From: Bacteroidota bacterium
GTDB lineage: Bacteria > Bacteroidota > Bacteroidia > B-17B0 > Aurantibacillaceae
DNA: 64,000 bases
Reading direction: 5' to 3'
Assembly (NCBI GenBank): GCA_013298715.1
Contig: JAAFIQ010000001.1
Location: 62,001-126,000, forward strand
Part shown: in pieces, positions 9,257 to 17,921 of the stretch
How the letters are laid out: every line of letters starts with the position of its first letter
How positions within the stretch are numbered: position 1 is the stretch's first letter
Notes under the pieces: model-generated
Seen by the model: only the letters and a program-made list of their open reading frames with translations
What the model was told of the DNA's origin: nothing
Database searches by the model: none
Translations under genes and position numbers: made by a program

Positions 9257-9481
9257 TTTTTTTATTTTAATTATTTGTTAAAACTATTTTTACAAACCTT
9301 ATAATTTAGTGCATTAATGCTTATTTCACTTAAGGCTTATTGTTACGAAGTATTTTAATGCAAGTACAATTATTTTGAGCGCTCACTAATCTATCAACTC
9401 CGTTTGTTAATTAAACGATAACAATTAGTATTTAGTTGGGTATTTAACATATTTTATTTTCATTATATTTTTTAAAAAATG
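9257..9481. other. Intergenic region upstream of two divergent genes
   Basis: About 225 bp of AT-rich DNA between the small membrane protein (minus) and the rimP promoter (plus). No further ORF or strong hairpin was seen. Confidence 0.5.
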
Positions 9482-9512
9482 TTGTTTGTTTGATAAAAAA
9501 CACTTACTTTTG
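9482..9512 (+). promoter_or_regulatory. Probable promoter of rimP-nusA-infB
   Basis: The -7 element TACTTTTG (9505-9512) fits TAnnTTTG. TTG at 9482-9484 and TTTG at 9485-9488 are candidate -33 elements, with spacings of 20 and 16 bp. Transcription would start near 9518-9520, giving a leader of about 55 nt before rimP. Confidence 0.5.
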
Positions 9513-9540
9513 TATCGCTAAAAAATAATAGAAATGTAAG

Positions 9541-9567
9541 GGGGACAATAAAGTCCCCTTTTATTTT
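9541..9567 (+). promoter_or_regulatory. GC-rich leader hairpin with U-run before rimP
   Basis: GGGGAC (9541-9546) pairs with GTCCCC (9553-9558) around a 6-nt loop and is followed by TTTTATTTT. This is the shape of an intrinsic terminator, yet it lies 8-9 bp ahead of the rimP ATG and inside the predicted leader. It may act as an attenuator or as a translational control hairpin. Confidence 0.5.
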
Positions 9568-9575
9568 GCAAAAAA

Positions 9576-10040
9576 ATGATTAGTAAAGAACTTATACATC
9601 AATTAGTGGAAGACCATTTAGGCAATGGTTCTATTTTTGTTACCAACATTAGTGTTGGCGCTAACAATCAAATCAGCATTGCTATTGATGGAGATGAAGG
9701 TGTTACAATTTCTGATTGCGTTGCACTTAGCAGGCATATTGAAAAATCACTCGACCCTGAAAAAAATGAGTTTAGTTTAGATGTAAGCTCGCATGGGGCT
9801 ACCAATGCCTTAACCCAGCCAAGGCAGTTTAAAAAACACGTTGGCAGAGACTTTGAAATTAAATTAATGGATGGTGAAAAAACAAGTGGTATATTGGTGA
9901 GTTTTGTAAATGATGAATTAACATTAGAAAATCAAGTACGCGAAAACAAACCGTTAGGAAAAGGAAAAATTACGGTTACTAAACAACAAAAAATAAATTT
10001 AAAACAAATAAAAGAAGCAAAAATTAAACTTAAATTTTAA
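9576..10040 (+). CDS. rimP: Ribosome maturation factor RimP
   Basis: 154 residues, normal length. It assists 30S subunit maturation. The N-terminal domain shows the typical IDGDEGVTISDCVALSRHIE stretch (residues 32-51), followed by LDVSSHGATNALTQPRQF, equivalent to the conserved EVSSPGxxRPL segment. The C-terminal half is the Sm-like barrel. It is followed by nusA after 10 bp, the conserved order rimP-nusA-infB. Confidence 0.95.
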   Translation: MISKELIHQLVEDHLGNGSIFVTNISVGANNQISIAIDGDEGVTISDCVALSRHIEKSLDPEKNEFSLDVSSHGATNALTQPRQFKKHVGRDFEIKLMDGEKTSGILVSFVNDELTLENQVRENKPLGKGKITVTKQQKINLKQIKEAKIKLKF

Positions 10041-10050
10041 TTACAAAATC

Positions 10051-11313
10051 ATGGAAAGTGCAGTTAATCTGATAGAGTCGTTTGCAATGTTTAAAGATGA
10101 TAAAAACATTGACAGAGCAACCTTAATGAGTATTATTGAAGATGTTTTTAGAAGTATGCTAATAAAAAGATACGGCAGCGACAAAAACTTTGACATTATT
10201 GTGAACCCAGATAAAGGGGATGTGGAAATCTACAAAAATCGTAAAATTGTTGACGATGAGTTTGCTGAAGATTCGTTTGATTTTGACGAAAATAAACACA
10301 TCAGCTACAGCGATGCTCAAAAAATTGAACCAGATTTTGAAATTGGTGAAGACCTTTCAGAAAAAGTTAAATTAGAAGACTTTGGTCGCCGTGCTGTTTT
10401 ATCTGTACGTCAAAATTTAGTACAAAAAATATTAGAACTTCAAAAATCAGAAATTTATAATAAGTACAAAGAAAAAGTTGGTGATGTTATTACTGCTGAG
10501 GTTTACCAAGTTTGGAAAAAAGAAATAATGTTAATGGATGACGAAGGAAATGAACTTTTGTTACCAAAAACTGAACAAATTCCTTCTGATTTCTTTAAAA
10601 AAGGCGATACCGTAAAAGCAGTAGTAAGCAAAGTTGATTTACGCAATGGTACACCGCAAATTGTTGTGTCACGCACATCGCCTGTATTTTTAGAAAGATT
10701 ATTTGAAACCGAAGTACCAGAAATTTTTGATGGATTAATAACCATTAAAAAAATTGTACGCGAACCAGGCGAGCGCGCAAAAGTAGCTGTAGAAAGTTAC
10801 GATGACCGTATTGACCCAGTTGGTGCTTGTGTTGGAATGAAAGGGTCTCGTATACACGGAATTGTTCGCGAGTTAAAAAATGAAAATATTGATGTAATTA
10901 ATTTTACTACCAACATTCAACTTTTAATTCAACGCTCATTAAGCCCAGCAAAAATTACAACTATAAAATTAAACGAAACCAACAAACGTGCTGAGGTGTT
11001 TTTAAAACCTGATCAAATTAGTTTGGCAATTGGTAAAGGTGGCTACAATATTAAATTGGCTGGTAAACTAACTGGCTACGAAATTGATGTGTTCCGCGAT
11101 ACGGATGCTGAGCTTGATACGGAAGACGTTGACTTGGATGAATTTGCAGATGAAATTGCAGATGATGTGATTGATAAATTAAAATCAATTGGTTGCGACA
11201 CAGCAAAATCTGTTTTAGAGTTAAGTGATGATGAAATTATTCGTCGTACCGGTTTAGATGAAGAGACAGTTGCAGGTGTTCGCGAAGTATTGGCATCTGA
11301 GTTTGAAGATTAA
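10051..11313 (+). CDS. nusA: Transcription termination/antitermination factor NusA
   Basis: 420 residues. It binds RNA polymerase and nascent RNA and affects pausing, termination and antitermination. The N-terminal RNAP-binding domain spans about 1-130. An S1 domain follows (VGDVITAEVYQVWKKEI onward), then KH domains containing DPVGACVGMKGSRI and SLAIGKGGYNIKLAGKL. A short C-terminal helix-hairpin-helix-like tail (DDEIIRRTGLDEETVAGV) ends the protein. The E. coli-type acidic repeats are absent, as is usual outside gammaproteobacteria. Confidence 0.96.
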   Translation: MESAVNLIESFAMFKDDKNIDRATLMSIIEDVFRSMLIKRYGSDKNFDIIVNPDKGDVEIYKNRKIVDDEFAEDSFDFDENKHISYSDAQKIEPDFEIGEDLSEKVKLEDFGRRAVLSVRQNLVQKILELQKSEIYNKYKEKVGDVITAEVYQVWKKEIMLMDDEGNELLLPKTEQIPSDFFKKGDTVKAVVSKVDLRNGTPQIVVSRTSPVFLERLFETEVPEIFDGLITIKKIVREPGERAKVAVESYDDRIDPVGACVGMKGSRIHGIVRELKNENIDVINFTTNIQLLIQRSLSPAKITTIKLNETNKRAEVFLKPDQISLAIGKGGYNIKLAGKLTGYEIDVFRDTDAELDTEDVDLDEFADEIADDVIDKLKSIGCDTAKSVLELSDDEIIRRTGLDEETVAGVREVLASEFED

Positions 11314-11325
11314 AAAAATTATATT

Positions 11326-11367
11326 AACTTTAAGGAACTTACAAACATTGTAAAGTTTCTTAAAGTT
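11326..11367 (+). promoter_or_regulatory. Long hairpin between nusA and infB
   Basis: The left arm AACTTTAA then GGAACTTACA and the right arm TGTAAAGTTTC then TTAAAGTT pair almost completely around the loop AACAT, with one bulge and a G/A mismatch. It begins 12 bp after the nusA stop. No uridine run follows, so a processing site or RNA-stability element is more likely than a simple terminator. Confidence 0.45.
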
Positions 11368-11486
11368 TACTAGTTAGGTTTAGATTTTTACAAAACAAAA
11401 ATCAAAATTATTTAAAATGTTAATAGCATTTAATTTTAAATAACGGCACTAAGAACTAACAAATTAAAATAGGCAACAAGTAAAAT

Positions 11487-14357
11487 ATGTCAGAAGGAAC
11501 AACAACACTTCGATTAAGTAAAGTAGCAAAAGAATTTAATCTTTCGTTATCTAAAATTGTAGAATTTTTAGGTAGCAAAGGACATAAAATTGATAGCAAT
11601 CCTAACGGAAAAATTGGCGATGCCGAGTATAAAATGCTATTAAAAGAATTCTCAAGCGATAAATCAGCGCGTGAAGAAGCAGAACACGTTTCGGCTACAA
11701 TTATTAAAGTTAAACGCGAAACAATTGTTTTAGATGATGTAAAAGCAAAAAAAGAAAAGGAAAAAGAAATTGCTGATGAAATCATCATTAAAGATTTAAC
11801 AATCCCTAAAGTTGAAGTAAAAACAGAAGTTGTAAAACCTATAGTTGAGGAAACAAAAAATGTTGCCGCAGATGAAACCAAAGCCGAAATTAAAGAAGAT
11901 TCAACCAAGGCTGATATAGAAAGCACAGGACCAAAAGTTATTGGTAAGTTGGATTTAGATGCAATGAACCTAAAAACCAAACCTGGAAAAAAATCTGCCG
12001 CAGATAAAACAAGCAAAAAAGAAACTGAAGAATTTCCTACTAAAGGCAAAAAGAGTTCAAGTAAAGAAGAAGTAATTGAGCCTGTCGCTAAATTAGAACC
12101 AGTTGTTGAAATACCTGTTGCAGAGCCAATTTCCGAAGAACCAAAAGAGGTATTTTTAGAAACTAAGTACGAAAAATTAGAAGGCGTAAAAATTTTAGGT
12201 AGAGTTGAATTACCTGTTGAAAAAACACAAGATAAGAAACCTAATCTTGAAAAAGGAAAACGTAAACGCATTCGTAAAGGCGGATTAAGCCAAGAAGAAA
12301 TTAAAAAAGTTGGAACCGAACAAACTAAGTTGGCCGATGAGCGTAAAAAAGAAAAATACGGTACACCTCGTCAAAACAGTAATTACAAAGGCAACAATAA
12401 TAATGCAAACCGCACGGGTGGAGGCACAGCGCAAAAACCACGCCATGAGTTAACTGAAGAAGAGATTCAAGCACAAATTAAAGAAACACTTGCCCGCTTG
12501 AGTAATAAAGGTGGCAAATCTAAAACCAGTAAATACCGTAGAGATAAGCGTGACGATGTTCGTGAGAAAATGGCAGAGCGTGCTGAGATGGAAGAAGCAG
12601 AAAAGAAAACGCTTACCGTTGCTGAGTTTGTGAGTGCTAACCAGTTAGCGCAAATGATGAGTGTACAAGTAACGCAAGTAATTTCAACTTGTATGAGCTT
12701 GGGCTTATTTGTGAGTATTAATCAGCGTTTAGATGCTGAAACAATATCCATTGTAGCCGAAGAATTTGGTTACAAAGTTGTTTTTGCAAGTGCAGAAGAC
12801 GTTGAAACAGTGAAAGAAGAAGCTGTTGATAAACCGGAAGATTTAATGGAGCGCCCACCAATTGTTACGGTTATGGGTCACGTAGATCATGGAAAAACAT
12901 CATTATTAGATTACATTCGTAAAACTACTGTGGTAGCAGGTGAAGCAGGGGGAATTACCCAACATATAGGAGCTTATAACGTAGGTTTACCTTCAGGAAA
13001 AAGTATTACATTTTTAGATACACCCGGTCACGAAGCGTTTACCGCTATGCGTGCACGTGGTGCAAAAGTTACAGATATTGCAATTATTGTAGTAGCTGCC
13101 GATGATAGCGTGATGCCTCAAACAAAAGAAGCAATAAACCACGCACAAGCTGCTGGTGTACCAATGATTTTTGCAATTAATAAAATTGATAAACCGGGTG
13201 CAAACCCTGATAAAATTCGTGAGGCTTTATCAGTTATGAACATTTTGGTTGAAGAGTGGGGTGGTAAATACCAATGCCAAGAAGTATCGGCCAAACAGGG
13301 AAAAAACATTGATTTACTTTTAGAAAAGGTATTGCTTGAGTCAGAAATGATGAACTTAAAAGGCAATCCTAATAAAAATGCACAGGGTAGCGTAATTGAA
13401 GCCAGTATGGAAGAAGGACGTGGTTACGTTTCAACTATTTTAGTACAAACAGGTACTTTAAGAGTTGGTGATGTAATGTTGGCAGGAAGCTATAGTGGCC
13501 GTGTGCGCGCTATGTTTAACGAACGTGGACAAAAAGTGAACAGTGCCGGGCCTTCGCATCCAGTAAAAGTGTTAGGTTTAACAGGTGCTCCAACAGCGGG
13601 CGATAGATTTAATGTAATGGATGATGAACGCGAAGCACGTGAGATTGCGGCAAAACGTTTACAGTTACAACGCGAGCAAGGAATTCGTACTCACAAACAC
13701 ATTACCTTAGATGAAATTGGTCGTCGTTTAGCAATTGGCGATTTTAAAGAATTAAACGTAATTGTAAAAGGTGATGTGGATGGATCGATTGAGGCCTTAG
13801 CAGATTCGTTACTAAAATTAAGTACTGAGAAAGTTGCTATAAATATTATTCATAAATCCGTTGGTGCTATTAGCGAAAGCGATGTGTTATTAGCATCAGC
13901 ATCTAACGCTATTATTGTTGGTTTCCAAGTAAGACCAACAATTAGTGCTCGCAAATTAGCAGAAACAGAAGAAATTGATATCCGATTATATTCTATTATT
14001 TACGATGCTATTAACGAAATTAAAGCAGCAATGGAAGGCATGTTAGCCCCTGAGTTTGAAGAAAAAGTAGTTTGTAACATTGAGATTAGAGATGTATTTA
14101 ACATTACCAAAGTAGGTACAATTGCAGGCTGTTATGTATTAGATGGAAAAGTAACACGCAACACAAAAGTACGTGTAATTAGAGATGGTATTGTGCAACA
14201 CACGGGCGCTTTAGGTTCGTTAAAACGCTTTAAGGACGATGTAAAAGAAGTAGCAACAGGTTATGAGTGCGGTTTAAATATTGATGGATACAACGATATT
14301 AAAATTGGCGATATAATTGAAGGCTACGAAATGGTAGAGATAAAAGCGAAGTTGTAG
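11487..14357 (+). CDS. infB: Translation initiation factor IF-2
   Basis: 956 residues. This GTPase delivers initiator tRNA to the 30S subunit. A small N-terminal domain ([20 protein letters not shown]) is followed by a long charged linker rich in Lys, Glu and Val (about 70-370). The G domain has GHVDHGKT at 464-471, then [11 protein letters not shown] and NKIDKP. C-terminal domains II-IV are intact through [18 protein letters not shown]. It lies 173 bp after nusA, wider than usual, with a hairpin in the gap. The large antisense frame over the linker is compositional. Confidence 0.97.
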   Translation: MSEGTTTLRLSKVAKEFNLSLSKIVEFLGSKGHKIDSNPNGKIGDAEYKMLLKEFSSDKSAREEAEHVSATIIKVKRETIVLDDVKAKKEKEKEIADEIIIKDLTIPKVEVKTEVVKPIVEETKNVAADETKAEIKEDSTKADIESTGPKVIGKLDLDAMNLKTKPGKKSAADKTSKKETEEFPTKGKKSSSKEEVIEPVAKLEPVVEIPVAEPISEEPKEVFLETKYEKLEGVKILGRVELPVEKTQDKKPNLEKGKRKRIRKGGLSQEEIKKVGTEQTKLADERKKEKYGTPRQNSNYKGNNNNANRTGGGTAQKPRHELTEEEIQAQIKETLARLSNKGGKSKTSKYRRDKRDDVREKMAERAEMEEAEKKTLTVAEFVSANQLAQMMSVQVTQVISTCMSLGLFVSINQRLDAETISIVAEEFGYKVVFASAEDVETVKEEAVDKPEDLMERPPIVTVMGHVDHGKTSLLDYIRKTTVVAGEAGGITQHIGAYNVGLPSGKSITFLDTPGHEAFTAMRARGAKVTDIAIIVVAADDSVMPQTKEAINHAQAAGVPMIFAINKIDKPGANPDKIREALSVMNILVEEWGGKYQCQEVSAKQGKNIDLLLEKVLLESEMMNLKGNPNKNAQGSVIEASMEEGRGYVSTILVQTGTLRVGDVMLAGSYSGRVRAMFNERGQKVNSAGPSHPVKVLGLTGAPTAGDRFNVMDDEREAREIAAKRLQLQREQGIRTHKHITLDEIGRRLAIGDFKELNVIVKGDVDGSIEALADSLLKLSTEKVAINIIHKSVGAISESDVLLASASNAIIVGFQVRPTISARKLAETEEIDIRLYSIIYDAINEIKAAMEGMLAPEFEEKVVCNIEIRDVFNITKVGTIAGCYVLDGKVTRNTKVRVIRDGIVQHTGALGSLKRFKDDVKEVATGYECGLNIDGYNDIKIGDIIEGYEMVEIKAKL

Positions 14358-14383
14358 TTGTAGCATAAGGTTAATAGTTGTTT

Positions 14384-14956
14384 ATGAAAACAATTTATCT
14401 ATTTACAATCTTAATAATTTTATTTACGTCATGTAGTAACAAAGAAGAAAACTCAAATACAATTACAAATAGTAATACTGAGGTTTCTTCTGATAGTAGT
14501 GCATTAGACCAAATCAAAAAACTATACCAATGGTACCGAGAGAATCAGAACATACAAAATTGTTTAGTAAATAATTCTTGTAATGAGGTAGTTGATTCTA
14601 CAAAATTTTATTCTGTTAATTTTGAAGCAACTGAAAAATATCTCGCCAAATTAAAAAGTACAAATTGTTTTTCAGAAAATTATTTTTCGTATTGGCGAAA
14701 TTATTTTAAAAAGTGTGAAGATGATTTTAAATCAAACCCAGCTAATGAAGGACCGCCAGATGGTTTTGATTACGATTTTTTAACCAATAGCCAAGACTTT
14801 GAAGAGGAACTAAAATTTGTTGAGAAGGCAAAAATTAGCAAGGTAGTAAACGATGGTAGTACTAAAATTGTAACTATAGAATTTGCTACTGGCGCTAAAT
14901 TAAAATTTCATTTGTCGTCTAAAGATAATTTATGGTTAATTGATAGGATTGAATAA
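14384..14956 (+). CDS. Lipoprotein of unknown function
   Basis: About 190 residues from the ATG at 14384; the TTG start 6 bp upstream is less likely. The N-terminus MKTIYLFTILIILFTSCSNK is a lipoprotein signal with Cys at the lipobox. The mature protein is rich in Asn, Lys and Glu and contains several cysteines (NIQNCLVNNSC and later CFSENYF and KKCED). The C-terminus has a beta-rich stretch (TKIVTIEFATGAKLKFHL). It starts 27 bp after infB and its stop overlaps the next start by one base (TAATG). The family is unrecognised. Confidence 0.65.
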   Translation: MKTIYLFTILIILFTSCSNKEENSNTITNSNTEVSSDSSALDQIKKLYQWYRENQNIQNCLVNNSCNEVVDSTKFYSVNFEATEKYLAKLKSTNCFSENYFSYWRNYFKKCEDDFKSNPANEGPPDGFDYDFLTNSQDFEEELKFVEKAKISKVVNDGSTKIVTIEFATGAKLKFHLSSKDNLWLIDRIE

Positions 14957-15448
14957 TGCATCAGGCAAAAGTTGTTATAGCAATTTTAATTTTTTTAGCG
15001 GGAACAGCTTTTTCTCAAACAGAAGGAAGATATCCTAATAAGACGCTTAAAGATTCTATTTTTGTAAAAGGAGATTTCATAAAAATTCCTGAATTAATTT
15101 TTGGTTATTCTTATCCAATGAGGCCTGGTACTATTGATTCTTTAAAGCCTGTTGTTGCTTTTTTATAAAAGAAACCCAAATCTGACTGTTGAAATTGGTA
15201 GTCATACCGACAGTCGTGGTACCGAAAAAATGAACAATAATTTGTCTTCGATGCGTGCAAGAAACATTTGGAATTATTTAGTTAAGGAAATCGGGATTGA
15301 TTCTACCAAAATTAAATATAGAGGTTACGGGTCATCACAGCTTATAAATAAAGACGAGCAAATTTTAAAAGCCAAAACAAAACTAGAAAAAGAAATACTA
15401 CATTCTGTAAATCGCCGAACAGAACTGAAGGTTATAGAGATTAAATGA
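14956..15448 (+). pseudogene. OmpA C-terminal domain protein, broken by a one-base frameshift
   Basis: The first part (14956-15168) has a signal peptide (IAILIFLAGTAFSQ) and ends at GTIDSLKPVVAFL. The second part continues one base forward as YKRNPNLTVEIGSHTDSRGT, then NNLSSMRARNIWNYL and VNRRTELKVIE, a classical OmpA/Pal peptidoglycan-binding domain. The break is at a run of six T near 15162-15167; five T would restore one frame of about 163 codons. It is either a true inactivating slip or a homopolymer sequence error. The intact product would be a small outer-membrane or periplasmic protein anchoring to peptidoglycan. Confidence 0.75.
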
Positions 15449-15508
15449 AATTTGATAATAGTCATAAATTTAATAAAAGGTTGATTTAGCGTAAATTCAA
15501 ATTGTAAA

Positions 15509-15991
15509 ATGAAAAAAAGTCCCACTAGATTTTTAATTGTAACACTATTTTTTATTTCGTGCGGCAAATTTTGGGAGTATGAAGTTAATCCACCTAATGA
15601 TTATAGAATTTGTAGTTTTAGTTATTTGGATTTGAAATTGACGAATAATGTCGATACAGTTAGCCATGCTATGAATTTATTAGCAAAGAAAGATAGTGTT
15701 TGTAAAATTCCTAAAGGCATAGAATTGGAAATGAATCAAGCAGTGTTTGATTCAGTATACGCCAAATTTATTTACTTTAGTACTTATCCTAAAGAAGTGT
15801 ATCGCGTAGATTTGTTACAAAAACTTGAGATAGCTTTGGTTTTAAATATTGAAAATCCAAATTCTACTTTTTTATCTAAAAGAGATTTAACTACAAAAGA
15901 AATAATAAGAATAGGTGACAGATTTAAAACAGAGTATTTGCCAAAATTACAAATGGTGTACAATCGAAAAAAAAAAGAATCTAATAACTGA
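15509..15991 (+). CDS. Lipoprotein of unknown function
   Basis: 160 residues. MKKSPTRFLIVTLFFISCGK is a lipoprotein signal with Cys18 in the lipobox. The mature part is mixed alpha/beta with no motif I recognise and a basic C-terminus (YNRKKKESNN). It follows the OmpA-domain remnant by 60 bp and may belong to the same group of small exported proteins after infB. Directly downstream lies the swapped composite repeat at 16010-16194. Confidence 0.6.
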   Translation: MKKSPTRFLIVTLFFISCGKFWEYEVNPPNDYRICSFSYLDLKLTNNVDTVSHAMNLLAKKDSVCKIPKGIELEMNQAVFDSVYAKFIYFSTYPKEVYRVDLLQKLEIALVLNIENPNSTFLSKRDLTTKEIIRIGDRFKTEYLPKLQMVYNRKKKESNN

Positions 15992-16009
15992 ATTGTTTCA
16001 TTCATCATT

Positions 16010-16083
16010 CGTTGTTCAGTGCAAATATCGCCACTTATTCTTCCTACTCAACTTTCTATCCTTCTCTAAAGAAATATTATACT
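16010..16083. repeat. Repeat B' : duplicated fragment of the AsmA gene 3' end
   Basis: This 74-bp segment matches 19432-19505 in direct orientation with 7 mismatches by my alignment. The latter covers the last codons and stop of the AsmA-family gene. On the minus strand B' still reads YNISLEKDRKL in frame, as the AsmA gene does, so it looks like a duplicated gene tail. Confidence 0.75.
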
Positions 16084-16087
16084 CCAC

Positions 16088-16194
16088 ACATTTTTAGCGA
16101 AAACTGCCGAAAATGTTCGAATTTTTGAACAACTGAAAAAAAGTGACTAAAATTATAAAACTTAATTGCTTATTAGTATTTTTGATAGTGTTTC
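16088..16194. repeat. Repeat A' : hairpin and promoter-like unit
   Basis: It matches 19309-19432 (unit A). The shared stretch ACATTTTTAGCGAAAACTGC is followed by a hairpin bounded by GTTC/GAAC and a TATTTTTG box (16177-16184) that fits the Bacteroidota -7 consensus. A' is shorter than A because the hairpin insert is missing. Confidence 0.7.
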
Positions 16195-16214
16195 AAAATG
16201 TTTAATGAATTTAA

Positions 16215-16361
16215 ATGAAAATAGCTAATGGGATATGGAATTGGAAAAACCTGGCTGGTATTAAATTTATATATGGCGGATTACAGCAATTAATTAATGC
16301 CATTAATTCTATAATTAATAGTGGACGGGATCCTGGAGGAACTTGCCCACATAAGTTTTAG
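16215..16361 (+). CDS. Possible 48-residue peptide
   Basis: An ATG at 16215 opens 48 codons to the TAG at 16359-16361, ending 2 bp before the next gene. The peptide is hydrophobic and Asn/Ile-rich (NGIWNWKNLAGIKFIYGG early) and ends GRDPGGTCPHKF. It lies about 30 bp downstream of the -7-like box in repeat A'. No signal peptide is obvious. The single Cys and Gly-Gly near the C-terminus recall small secreted peptides, but I cannot place it. It may also be the leftover 3' end of a larger gene. Confidence 0.4.
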   Translation: MKIANGIWNWKNLAGIKFIYGGLQQLINAINSIINSGRDPGGTCPHKF

Positions 16362-16363
16362 CA

Positions 16364-17320
16364 ATGATAAGATGCCATATATTAATATTAATATTGTTTT
16401 GTGTTTTTTCAGGTAAATCTCAAACTGTTGACTTAGATACGAATCAATATAGCTATCATCATTCTAGGATAGTTAAACTAAAAAATTTTGATGTAGTTCG
16501 TTATTTAGACATAGATGAAAATGATCCATCAAATAATAATTATTATTTATGCTTAAAAAAATTAAAAGGAATTACAGTTTACAATAAAAATGTAAGTATA
16601 AATTTAATAGATAATTTACTTAAGAATAATTATGCAATTGAATCTTTTTGGTTGTTTAAGAAAGAAATTAGTTTGACTAGTTTAAGCAAGCGATTTGTTT
16701 TGCCAGATTTACTTAGTTTAAAAGTTAAAACTAAAGACAATAAAATAAATTTAGATAATATGTGTCCTAAGTTGCAAGATTTGGAAATCGAATTTCAAAA
16801 GGTAAGCTGCGACACTTTCTATATTAAATCAGATTCGATTAAAGATTTTTTTATAAATTTTAATAATAAGGGTTTAATAAAAAAAATTGTTTTGTTTCTA
16901 AATACACCAAATCTTAAACAATTAAATATAAGTCATAATAATTATTTAACTAATTATTTAGGATCTCCTTTTCAAATAGAAAAACTTGAAATTTACAATT
17001 TATCAAATAATAATCTTGATTTAACAATTGCTCCAAAAACGAAATATTTTAAGATATCTGGAAAAAAAGAATCAATAAAAAAAGTAGACCTAAATGTCGA
17101 AATTAATAAACAAAATATTAGTCAAATTGATTCATTGATTGGTTTAAATTTAATCAGCTTTAAAAGCTTCTATAATTCTGATGGTAGTTTCTTACCAGAG
17201 TTTAATAACTTAACTTTTAAAAATGTTGATAAGATAATCTTTAAAAAAGGGGCTGAGGTTGATATAAATTATTTTTTGCATAATTATAAATATATCGTAA
17301 AAAAAATTGAGGAAAGGTAA
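16364..17320 (+). CDS. Secreted protein of unknown function, weak leucine-rich character
   Basis: 318 residues. The N-terminus (LILILFCVFSGKSQ) is a signal peptide. The mature part contains irregular, weakly leucine-rich strands such as LPDLLSLKVK, CPKLQDLEIEFQ, TPNLKQLNISHNN and IEKLEIYNLSNNN. These suggest a short solenoid, though not a clean LRR consensus. Base composition is even more AT-rich than neighbouring housekeeping genes, consistent with acquired DNA. It directly follows the possible 48-residue peptide. Function unknown. Confidence 0.6.
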   Translation: MIRCHILILILFCVFSGKSQTVDLDTNQYSYHHSRIVKLKNFDVVRYLDIDENDPSNNNYYLCLKKLKGITVYNKNVSINLIDNLLKNNYAIESFWLFKKEISLTSLSKRFVLPDLLSLKVKTKDNKINLDNMCPKLQDLEIEFQKVSCDTFYIKSDSIKDFFINFNNKGLIKKIVLFLNTPNLKQLNISHNNYLTNYLGSPFQIEKLEIYNLSNNNLDLTIAPKTKYFKISGKKESIKKVDLNVEINKQNISQIDSLIGLNLISFKSFYNSDGSFLPEFNNLTFKNVDKIIFKKGAEVDINYFLHNYKYIVKKIEER

Positions 17321-17365
17321 GGGTAGTAGGTCACACTACAAAAAATGAAAAATGAAAGATGAAAT

Positions 17366-17635
17366 ATGGTATTTGGAAAAATCTCGGTGGCTCAGGGTTG
17401 CAAACCCAATTCGCGAACAGTTGTGGAACGGCGAGGCGCGAAAGCTTGGCTAAGTAGTTCGCAACTGCAGCCGCAGGATCCATTGTATTATAGCTTGCTT
17501 GGCAGAATTTATGACCAAAGTGGAAATAAAAAAGAAGCCATTACAAATTATGAGATAGGATTAAGTAGAGGCGATTCATCTTTTTACAAGTTTTATATTG
17601 ATTTAAAAAGCGATGTTAAAAAAAGTAGAAATTGA
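17366..17635 (+). pseudogene. Truncated tetratricopeptide-repeat remnant
   Basis: An 89-codon frame. Only the last 60 codons look like protein: QPQDPLYYSLLGRIYDQSGN followed by KKEAITNYEIGL is one TPR unit. The first 30 codons are translated from a GC-richer repeat (17431-17464) that recurs at 17681-17714. The 5' part of a TPR gene therefore appears to have been replaced by repeat DNA. Probably not functional. Confidence 0.55.
17431..17464. repeat. 34-bp repeat, copy 1
   Basis: GCGAGGCGCGAAAGCTTGGC followed by TAAGTAGTTCGCAA, repeated at 17681-17714 with one mismatch. In both copies the 3' end (GTTCG) can pair with an upstream CGAAC, so each sits in an imperfect hairpin of about 50 bp. It is clearly GC-richer than its surroundings. 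Confidence 0.75.
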
Positions 17636-17680
17636 TTTATACTCAATGTACGAAACCTATTTACGAACTTTGCAAAACGG

Positions 17681-17714
17681 GCGAGGCACGAAAGCTTGGC
17701 TAAGTAGTTCGCAA
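17681..17714. repeat. 34-bp repeat, copy 2
   Basis: Second copy of the unit at 17431-17464. Here CGAACT (about 17664) pairs with AGTTCG (17705-17710). It lies 50 bp upstream of the promoter of the toxin-antitoxin-chaperone operon, just after the TPR remnant. Confidence 0.75.
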
Positions 17715-17762
17715 GTGTAAAATCAAATTATTAATTTTAAAATTGCAAAAAATTCTTAAATT

Positions 17763-17792
17763 TTTGTAAACCTTAAAGGATATGTATATTTG
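17763..17792 (+). promoter_or_regulatory. Promoter of the toxin-antitoxin-chaperone operon
   Basis: TTTG (17763-17766), 18 bp spacer, then TATATTTG (17785-17792), a full match to the Bacteroidota -33/-7 pattern. TTTGTAAAC occurs at both ends of the region (from 17763 and from 17789), a possible second regulator site. Predicted start is near 17799, about 120 nt before the toxin start codon. Confidence 0.65.
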
Positions 17793-17799
17793 TAAACTT

Positions 17800-17817
17800 T
17801 TTTACTTATAAGTAAAA
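17800..17817. promoter_or_regulatory. Perfect 18-bp palindrome at the transcription start (operator)
   Basis: TTTTACTTATAAGTAAAA is identical to its reverse complement and sits at the predicted +1. It is placed where an XRE-type antitoxin would autorepress the operon. Confidence 0.6.
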
Positions 17818-17921
17818 TTATAAAAAGCTGTAAATCAATTAAATAACATTTATTTTATAATAATTTATATTAAAAGTGTAATATGATTTAAAAAATTACG
17901 CATACATTAGCAAACCACAGA

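Noticed and set aside
11456-12271. A 271-codon minus-strand frame opposite infB
   Set aside because: It lies exactly opposite the Lys/Glu-rich linker of IF-2; the Ser/Thr/Phe-rich product is the expected mirror of that composition and has no motif.
15160-15170. Programmed -1 frameshift at T TTT TTA in the OmpA-domain gene
   Set aside because: The heptamer is present in the right phase, but the downstream OmpA frame is +1, not -1, so this mechanism cannot join the halves.
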